Part shown: positions 58,601 through 64,000 of the stretch, in pieces
How the letters are laid out: every line of letters begins with the position of its first letter
Numbering within the stretch: position 1 is the first letter of the stretch
Assembly (NCBI GenBank): GCA_963691655.1
Contig: CAVNUY010000008.1
Coordinates: forward strand, 62,001 to 126,000
Direction of reading: 5' to 3'
DNA length: 64,000 bases
From: Toxonevra muliebris
Lineage: Eukaryota > Arthropoda > Insecta > Diptera > Pallopteridae
The notes under the pieces: generated by a model
What the model was told of the DNA's origin: nothing
Database searches by the model: none
The model's input: the letters and a program-made list of their open reading frames with translations, nothing else
Program-made: the position numbers and the translations under genes

Positions 58601-59297
58601 TACGATTTCTGAAAACCGGCAATTCAGGCTGTTGTATCTCGAGACTAAATTGTATATAACGGTGGTCGGAGAAGGAGTTCTCATTGGAAACTCTCCAATC
58701 TCTAACCTTTCGAGATAGTAGTTCAGATGTAAGTGTGATATCTAGTACCTCTTGCCTGTTACTAGTGATAAAGGTAGGTTCAGTGCCAATGTTACAGATT
58801 AGTAGATTAGTACTTAATAAATAATCAAAAAGTAACTCACCCCGTGTGTTAGTGTCGCTGCTTCCCCACGATGTGTGGTGAGCATTCACGTCTCCGGCGA
58901 CAATGTGTGAGATGTTCCGCTTTCTTGCCTCTCTTATTGATTCTTCCAATGGAGAAGGCAGGAGAGACCCTTGATGGTCATGGGCCAAGTATATTGATGT
59001 GACCCAGAATCCGCCGTTCGGATGTTCCAGGCCCACCGTGACTGTGTCTCCGTTACTGTAATTGGAAAGAATATTAGCGTTCAAGTTTTTCTTTACTAAG
59101 ATGCAAGATCGAGGTTTCCCTTTGTCTCGCACATAGAAAAGTTTGAACCCAGTGTTACTGAGTCCTCTTACCTGATTGTTGGTGATCCAAGGTTCTTGGA
59201 TCAATGCGATATCTTCTCCTCCTGACATCAGGTGAAGAAGAAGGTTGGCCGAAGCCAGTTTGCAGTGATGGAGGTTAATCTGCACTACCCGAAGCAT
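55686..59297 (-). CDS. LINE ORF2 polyprotein, uninterrupted (1203 aa)
   Basis: It starts at MLRVVQINLHHCK, overlapping the ORF1 end by 23 bases. The endonuclease, about residues 1-230, has LIQEPW, GDVNAHHTSWGSSD and SFSDHRYIQF. The reverse transcriptase has FIPKAGKCSH, QHAYCKGKSVETAL, FLDIEGAFNNV, TPQGGVLSPLLW and YADD near residue 660. RNase H, from about 920, has FYTDGSKLDGRVGAG, FQAEVTAIK and FTDSQAAI, then WVPGHIGIPGNETADGLAR. A final zinc finger reads CRSCGNEEEQETVTHLLC. All catalytic residues I can identify are present and there is no stop over 3.6 kb. It would perform target-primed reverse transcription. This is the best-preserved element of the window. Confidence 0.92.
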   Translation of the reverse strand: MLRVVQINLHHCKLASANLLLHLMSGGEDIALIQEPWITNNQVRGLSNTGFKLFYVRDKGKPRSCILVKKNLNANILSNYSNGDTVTVGLEHPNGGFWVTSIYLAHDHQGSLLPSPLEESIREARKRNISHIVAGDVNAHHTSWGSSDTNTRGELLFDYLLSTNLLICNIGTEPTFITSNRQEVLDITLTSELLSRKVRDWRVSNENSFSDHRYIQFSLEIQQPELPVFRNRKKTDWLLFKDTINHSLSSIAIEQPSNAHELDNLVNVLTSSFKHATESCCPIVRPRGKQKPPWWSTELSSLRLECRKAFSTAKYSRSNDDWTSYKTLLKVYKKETRKAQRSSWENFCGSISKFSEASRLRRILSTSPSIPSFFQKVDGNWTTSSEESLELLFDTHFPVCSKDNLAPTLSHIPETVSNSPLGHSIIDKNKIRWAINSFKPFKSPGPDGTIPAELQTVSEIVLPWLETIFKACLHLCHIPSSWTVVNVTFIPKAGKCSHSKPKDLRPISLSSFLLKTLERLIDTFIRHKVDRDVLSQSQHAYCKGKSVETALNSLVFTIEQALHFRDYTLVAFLDIEGAFNNVFPEAIIHALETLEVEAPLRKLIHSLLTRRVIKSKLGGSSISRYAHRCTPQGGVLSPLLWTLVVNGLLLSLEETGCKVIAYADDIAIAISGKLPNTLGDVMQSTLNILTKWTGNCGLSVNTQKTELVLFTRRYKVPPFIAPSLNGTRLVLNEEAKYLGLILDKKLSWKQNTRWRVDKAITALYSCKRAIGTKWGMQPHVVHWLYTSVVRPILMYGVAVWWTALDKAIHMNMLLKVQRTASLCITGALRSTATKSLDIMLHFLPLDIYGKHCAASTALRLNSISEWSTGRSGHSTIQNNFSFVPKTIDYTLAKPIFNDKFDTLIPDRQEWDNGERFQKDSIHFYTDGSKLDGRVGAGIFCEELDVNLSFRLPDHCSVFQAEVTAIKKVTYWLRYNVISKRDICIFTDSQAAIKSLESVYLTSKIALNCRASLNEMSDQFNLHLIWVPGHIGIPGNETADGLARKGTLLQITPDKEYIGVPMATCKLRLATNAIKLTNERWSLENTCKTTRLIWPKLDSRRTNDLIHTNRHFISTVTWVITGHCPIGRHAERLGLPYRNHCRSCGNEEEQETVTHLLCECPALIHVRKKHLDNFVFDDLKDLTNIQIRHLLNFLKGTQWFNGLN

Positions 59298-60619
59298 GGC
59301 TAGCGGTGGCAGAACACTCCACAACGGTGGAGTCCATGTCGTCTTCATCGGACTGCAGTAGTGTGTCCTCCGTAAGAAGGTCAAAGAAATCTCGAACCAG
59401 CTCCGACTGCGACAACGAATCATCGTTCGCAGCGGGATCTGGCTCTGGATCTTCAGGGTCGGATTTCGCCCCGATATCGAGAAGCGAATCCGGATTAGTG
59501 GCAACGTCGGTGTCTTCCAACTCATCCTGTTTGTAGACCTTCAGTGTGATCGACTCGAAACCGTAGTTAATCACACCTCCGGTTTTCGCCAAAGGAGCCA
59601 AGGAATCTTTGTTAACCACTATGCAGGCACATCTGTGGTCACCTCGAGGCTCCTCCAGCGTAGCTACCTTCCAGTGATGAGTTGGAAGATCCGGATTGCC
59701 AATTTTTATAAGATCAAGGATCTCCTGTGGATCAGCAGGATACACAGGGATCCAAGCCCGAGTTCGGGGACGTGTTGGGATTTGATCCTTGGGGACGACC
59801 TCTAATTTGGCGCCGGGCCAGACTTCCCCAAGCCTGGCGACCGCAGCTTTAAACAGCTCTACTGACCTCTCGTCACTGCAAGCCATCAGCTTAATATAGC
59901 CTTGATGCCAACCAGCGTCTCGGCACGATGGTGCAGGTCCTGGGTTACTATGAAGTACTTCATAATAGACCTTCATCAGCCTGGACTGAACCAGCTTCCA
60001 ATTGGAAGGGCTGATGGCACCATCGTCAATGGCTCTGTCGATGACCGCCAGCGTCAAGCGATCTTTAAGGACCTCACTGAGAGACTTACTAAGGGGTTGG
60101 CTATGCAGCTTAACCCTCTTAGGGTCCTTCGGGGGCTCCTCAGGATCTTTGACGCTTGGCGGTACCCACAGAGTCAGTCGAAGACGCCAGTATATCTTTG
60201 GCCCACCCGAGGGAGGCTATCTGCCTTTCAGATAAGTCGCCCACAGGAGTTTGCCCGAACTTCTCATGAAGCCTACGGGCAAGTCTCCTGTCCCTATACG
60301 CCTTTTTCGAAGGGGGAACGTGGCGCGATCTCGTGGCGTTTTTCGTTGCCTCCTTCGACGTACTGGGTCGAGTGTTGAGGGAAGTACTGCTCTCAGCTGT
60401 GACCTTTTTGGGAATGGGGGTGGCCGGGGATGGCCTGTGCTGAGCGCTACTAGCGCTAGGCAGTGATGCTGAAACCCTAGCGGCTTTTAGCAAAGGTGGT
60501 TTATTGGAGCGTCGTTCCTTGTTTATGTGACCAGGCTCAGAGGCCAGAGTCTTTTTGCCGCCTGTTTTCAGTAACGGCTGTGGTTTTGTGTTTTTGTTTT
60601 GTTTATTATTGTTATTCAT
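59275..60619 (-). pseudogene. LINE ORF1 with DUF4780-like domain, one frameshift
   Basis: It starts at MNNNNKQNKNTKPQP. The N-terminal half is basic and Ser/Pro-rich, then an ERQIASLGWAKDI segment. A single frameshift near 60150 separates it from the rest. The C-terminal half reads NWKLVQSRLMKVYYEVL, YIKLMACSDERSVELFK, PTRPRTRAWIPVYP and HWKVATLEEPRGDHRCACIV, the pattern of DUF4780 proteins found as ORF1 of insect LINEs. An acidic tail follows. One lesion breaks an otherwise complete protein that should bind element RNA. Its stop overlaps the ORF2 start. Confidence 0.8.
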
Positions 60620-61200
60620 ATTGGCGGGGCGGGTGCGCCTTGAAAGGTGCCCGAAGGCACCAGGGCACCCAAATAGAAGTAGGGGGAAGTATTGGGGTCC
60701 ACCACGGCAGCGCCCCATACCGTGGTAAGGCCGTAGTTACTCTCTGAATTGGCCAGGGGTGAATACCAGAGAGGCTCCGTTAGAAGACAGCCTATTTTTA
60801 GCCCCAGCATCCCACTCATTATGGTTCTCACGTGCTGATTTCACATAGGTACGTATACCTACATAAAAACAAACGTTGGAACTGTATGAGACGGTCTACT
60901 GAAGCTAATCCCTTGGCTGCCAAACCAATGGGCACGGGTGGCATGACACCCTGGATTAGGGGAGCTTTTACTTAAGAGGGTCAGCTCCCTCCGCCTGGTC
61001 TATCTTAGCCTGCTGCAATATCAGATGTGCCATGTCATTCGCCGATGACAGGTCACAGCAGTCATCTGATATGCAGCAGTTTCCAGCCGTCACCGCGTGG
61101 AGGTGATAGACCACACTACCATCAGATCACTCAATTACGGCACGTACACGATATACCGAAATACGTGTTGGTCCCCTTGAGTGACTGATGGCATGACGAC
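60620..61200 (-). promoter_or_regulatory. 5' UTR of the LINE (internal promoter expected)
   Basis: It is GC-richer than the flanks, with several inverted motifs such as CAGATG...CATCTG around 61022-61070. LINEs of this kind carry internal pol II promoters here, but no specific site can be assigned. Confidence 0.4.
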
Positions 61201-61202
61201 CT

Positions 61203-63448
61203 AATTACAAATGTAAATTTGGAAAAGAAACTAATCGACGACAGCAAACATCTCCCAGAAGACCTTGCTGGCAATGTGGTGCTATGCATTTTGTAAAAAA
61301 TTGCAATTTCTCACAACACAAATGCAAGAATTGTGGAAAAACAGGTCACAAGAAAGGTTACTGCGCTTGTTTTCATACACGTTCACAAAACAAGGAGGAA
61401 CACACCTCGCAGCAGAAATCTTTTAAGAAATATCATCAGAGCAACAACCAGAAAAATAAAATTTTCGTACACAAGTTGTCTCAGCGCGACACAACATGCA
61501 CATACGCTCTGTATGCAACAACGCTTATCAAAGAAAATTCATTACAATTGAAATTATTCACAAAAGCTCAAGTTGCAGTTTGACACAGCTGCTGACATCA
61601 CAATAATGTAGAAACAAAATTGGATTAAACATGGCAGTCCGAAATTGCAACCATGCAGTCATAATGCATCGGATGCATCTACAAATCGGATTCCTCTCAT
61701 TGGTGAACTTCACGCACAAATTCAGCATAATAATGCTACACGCAAAGCAACGATTTTCATAACGAGTCTTCCGAATTTAAATATTTTTGGAATCGACCTC
61801 ATCGAGAAATTTTGTTACTTGGCCCCCTAAGTTCCGTTTGTAACGCTATCATAACAAATATGAACAAGGAAGCGGTTTTTAAAGTTATTCAACGTCAATA
61901 TCCAAACGTGGTTCAATCAAAAACAGGCTGTTCGAAATTTAAAGTTAATTTAGAAGTCAAAGCTAATTCAACGCACACTCAGATTGGGCAGCACCTATAG
62001 TAGTGGTACGTAAAGCTAATAATATTCGCATTTGTGCTGACTACTCCACAGGTCTAAATGATTGTATGGAACGAAATCAATATCCATTACCGCACGCAGA
62101 CGAGATATTTGCTAAAATGTCACAATGCAAATTCTTTAGCAAAATCGATCTATCGGATGCATATCTGCAGTTTGAAGTCAATGATGAATCAAAAAAAGTC
62201 CTCGCTATCAGCACACATAAAGGTATCTTTTTGTTCAACCGCTTACCACCTGGAGTAACATCGGCACCAGGCGCTCAGTGGTTACGATTTTCAGTGGTCT
62301 TGAGGTAGCTATTGCATATCTAGACGACGTCATCATTGCAACGTCTACGATAGAGCAAAATTATAAATTAGTTATGGAAGTTATGCAACGTTTTGAAGAA
62401 CACGGTCTAACCATCAATTGGGCCAAATGCGAAATTTTTGAAAACTTCAATTAAGTATCTTGGACACGTCATTGATAAAAAAGGCATTGACCCCGATCCA
62501 TTAAAAGTAGAGTCTATTCAACACATGCATAGGCCTACAAATGTGTCAGAACTCAGATCCTTTTTAGGAACGGTCAACTATTACGGAAAATTCATTCAGC
62601 GTATGAGACAACTTCGTTACCCGCTAGATGATTTGTTAAAAGCTGATACGAAATGGAATTGGAGTGAAAATTGTGAGAAATCATTTAACTATTTTAAGCA
62701 AATTTTACAATCAGATCTGCTTTTGACACACTACGACCCATCACTTCTAATATTCGTAGCTACAGACGCATCCATTGTTGGTATTGGTGCACAAATTTTT
62801 CACAAAATGCCTGATGGTACAAATAAAGCTATTTATCACATTTCACGCGCTCTAACATCTACAGAGAAAATATATAGCCAGATTGAGAAAGAAGCACTAG
62901 CGCTCGTATATGCATGCACAAAATTTCACAAAATGATATACGGACGCAGGTTTACTCTTTTGACAGACCATAAACCGCTGCTTACAATATTCGGCTCAAA
63001 GAATGGTATACCAACTCACACAGCAAATCGGTTACAGAGATGGTTTTTAGTATTGATAAGCTACGATTTTCAAATTCAGTACGTCAAAACAACAGAATTT
63101 GGAAATGTTGATGTACTATCACGTCTCATCAATGAGCAAAAACTACAAGATGAAGAATTCGTGGTAGCGCACATAGCTATTGAAAATGAAATAAAAATTG
63201 TCCTTCAGGAAAACATAAATAAATTGCCAATCACACTCAACATGGTAAAAAAGGCAACACAATCAGACTCAACGTTACGTAAGGTAATAAACTACATTCA
63301 GCAAGGTTGGCCAACAAAAACAAAAGACCTTTCTTTTGTATCTACTGTCACAGTAGATACATCAACAATTTACGCTGCTGATGGTACCAGCAAAGCACCA
63401 GGCCAAGTTGATTGTATTCCCTGTACAATTTTTATAGAAAATGAATAA
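61203..63448 (+). pseudogene. Ty3/gypsy-type gag knuckles and pol (protease, RT, RNase H)
   Basis: It resumes the element split by the LINE. Zinc knuckles are CWQCGAMHFVKNC and CKNCGKTGHKKGYC. The protease site reads DTAADIT where the family has D-T/S-G-A-D, and a stop follows soon after. The RT has RICADYSTGLND, FSKIDLSDAYLQ and RLPPGVTSAP, a frameshift, AYLDDVIIAT (active YLDD), another frameshift, and SIKYLGHVIDKKG. RNase H has FVATDASIVGIGAQ, then SQIEKEALAL and LLTDHKPLL. Homology ends near 63340; no integrase is seen. Inactive. Clade not certain. Confidence 0.85.
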
Positions 63449-63613
63449 GTATAGCCTTTGAAGTCAGCATATCTTTCGGTCCTATCTCTATTGGATCACC
63501 TTCGTCCAGCTCTACCACTGAATTGGCAACCGTATCAGCAATTTTATTATCGAAATAATCAAAATAATCATCAATTTCCGTCATTCTTAATAAATCGCAT
63601 TCAATTATATATA
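63449..63613. other. Junction between gypsy remnant and LTR-like sequence
   Basis: The minus-strand frame 63432-63656 has no recognised domain. Nothing else supported. Confidence 0.3.
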
Positions 63614-63795
63614 TGTGGAGACCAGGTATATCGATAACTTTTACTGTTACCCTCACTACTCTTTTGTTTTCTCTCTTTCTGTAAATTATTAATTATGAAA
63701 TATAAGAAGTCGTTCGAATAGTTAGTTCCTCGGCGACAGTTGAATTAAAAACATCGTTTTGATTTAATACCACGTTTATGGACGATTGAACCCCA
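63614..63795 (+). repeat. Possible short LTR
   Basis: Begins TGTGGAGACC and ends GAACCCCA, just 4 bases before a primer-binding-like site. A ~180-bp LTR is short but known for some gypsy clades with Trp-tRNA primers. The second LTR would lie beyond the window, so it cannot be confirmed here. Confidence 0.4.
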
Positions 63796-63799
63796 TAAT

Positions 63800-63810
63800 T
63801 GGTGACCCCA
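63800..63810 (+). promoter_or_regulatory. Primer-binding-site-like TGGTGACCCCA
   Basis: TGGTGACCCC matches the complement of the 3' end expected for insect tRNA-Trp (a TGGTGACCCCGAC-type site), then diverges. It is located directly after the putative LTR. Confidence 0.4.
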
Positions 63811-64000
63811 ACTATAAGAACGCTTAAATAACATTTTTCTAAAAATCACTCAGGAAGTGATTGATCTTAAATTACTTAAATTCTCATAAAATTGCCAAAT
63901 GCAAAAGGTACCACTTTGGCGTTGTAAATAACCCGTTATTGTTGAAACCCAATAGCAAAACATCAAATTGTGCAGTTACTTTAAGCATTATAAAATACAA

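Larger units (their letters stand above)
55588..61200 (-). mobile_element. Near full-length LINE (DUF4780 ORF1, EN-RT-RNase H ORF2)
   Basis: Inserted in a gypsy element between its gag capsid and zinc-knuckle parts. The 3' end (left) is an AACCTAACCT tail and the 5' region (right) is about 580 bases before ORF1. GC content is visibly higher than its surroundings. No target duplication was recognised. The ORF1 domain and RNase H-bearing ORF2 point to the I superfamily, possibly the LOA clade. Confidence 0.85.

Noticed and set aside
63432..63656. Minus-strand acidic open frame at the gypsy end
   Set aside because: Short, overlaps the gypsy remnant end and the putative LTR; no family recognised.

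Overview
This window looks like chromosomal DNA from a fly (Diptera, probably a higher fly with a large, repeat-rich genome). The evidence is AT-rich sequence, GT-AG introns, a BTB-Psq type gene of the insect bric-a-brac/pipsqueak kind, and a dense mix of insect transposons (Helitron, piggyBac, hAT, P-like, Tc1/mariner-like, RNase H-bearing LINEs, a Ty3/gypsy LTR element). There are no bacterial operons and no CRISPR. The species cannot be fixed from sequence alone.

Host gene: one gene on the + strand appears to span about 29 kb, in four coding exons (7712-7804, 8026-8491 or to 8607, 20009-20987, 36578-36713). Together they encode a BTB/POZ domain, a long low-complexity linker and a C-terminal Psq helix-turn-helix. 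The Psq domain is split by a 15.6-kb intron through an Arg codon, and the joined reading frame closes perfectly (557 codons plus stop). The two long introns are almost entirely transposons.

Layout. 1-1000: MITE end and hAT transposase remnant. 2989-3277: short CAGTGTGGCC element. 3430-6685: Helitron copy A. 7.7-8.6 kb: exons 1-2. 8.8-11.6 kb: 4.8 copies of a 485-bp tandem repeat. 11.85-14.2 kb: foldback-like element. 14.2-19.7 kb: nested MITEs, a SINE and a hAT element. 20.0-21.0 kb: exon 3. 21.7-25.2 kb: MITEs and a LINE tail. 25.4-35.4 kb: a large inverted-repeat (P-superfamily/foldback-like) element riddled with a hAT, a LINE and a pogo-like insertion. 35.9-36.7 kb: a MITE and exon 4. 37.1-43.1 kb: two broken LINEs, one holding a second copy of the TAGTGTCCGACC hAT. 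43.3-48.8 kb: two degraded RNase H-less LINEs. 48.8-54.7 kb: Helitron copy B carrying a piggyBac. 54.8-63.5 kb: a gypsy element split by a nearly intact DUF4780-type LINE with an uninterrupted 1203-aa ORF2. 63.6 kb onward: a possible short LTR and primer-binding site.

The window holds several natural filled/empty site pairs (piggyBac in Helitron B versus A; the AGCTGCG MITE at 14.4 kb versus 22.1 kb; the TA-flanked element at 15.3-19.5 kb versus 9.1 kb). These let insertion boundaries and target duplications be read directly and give a relative order of insertions.
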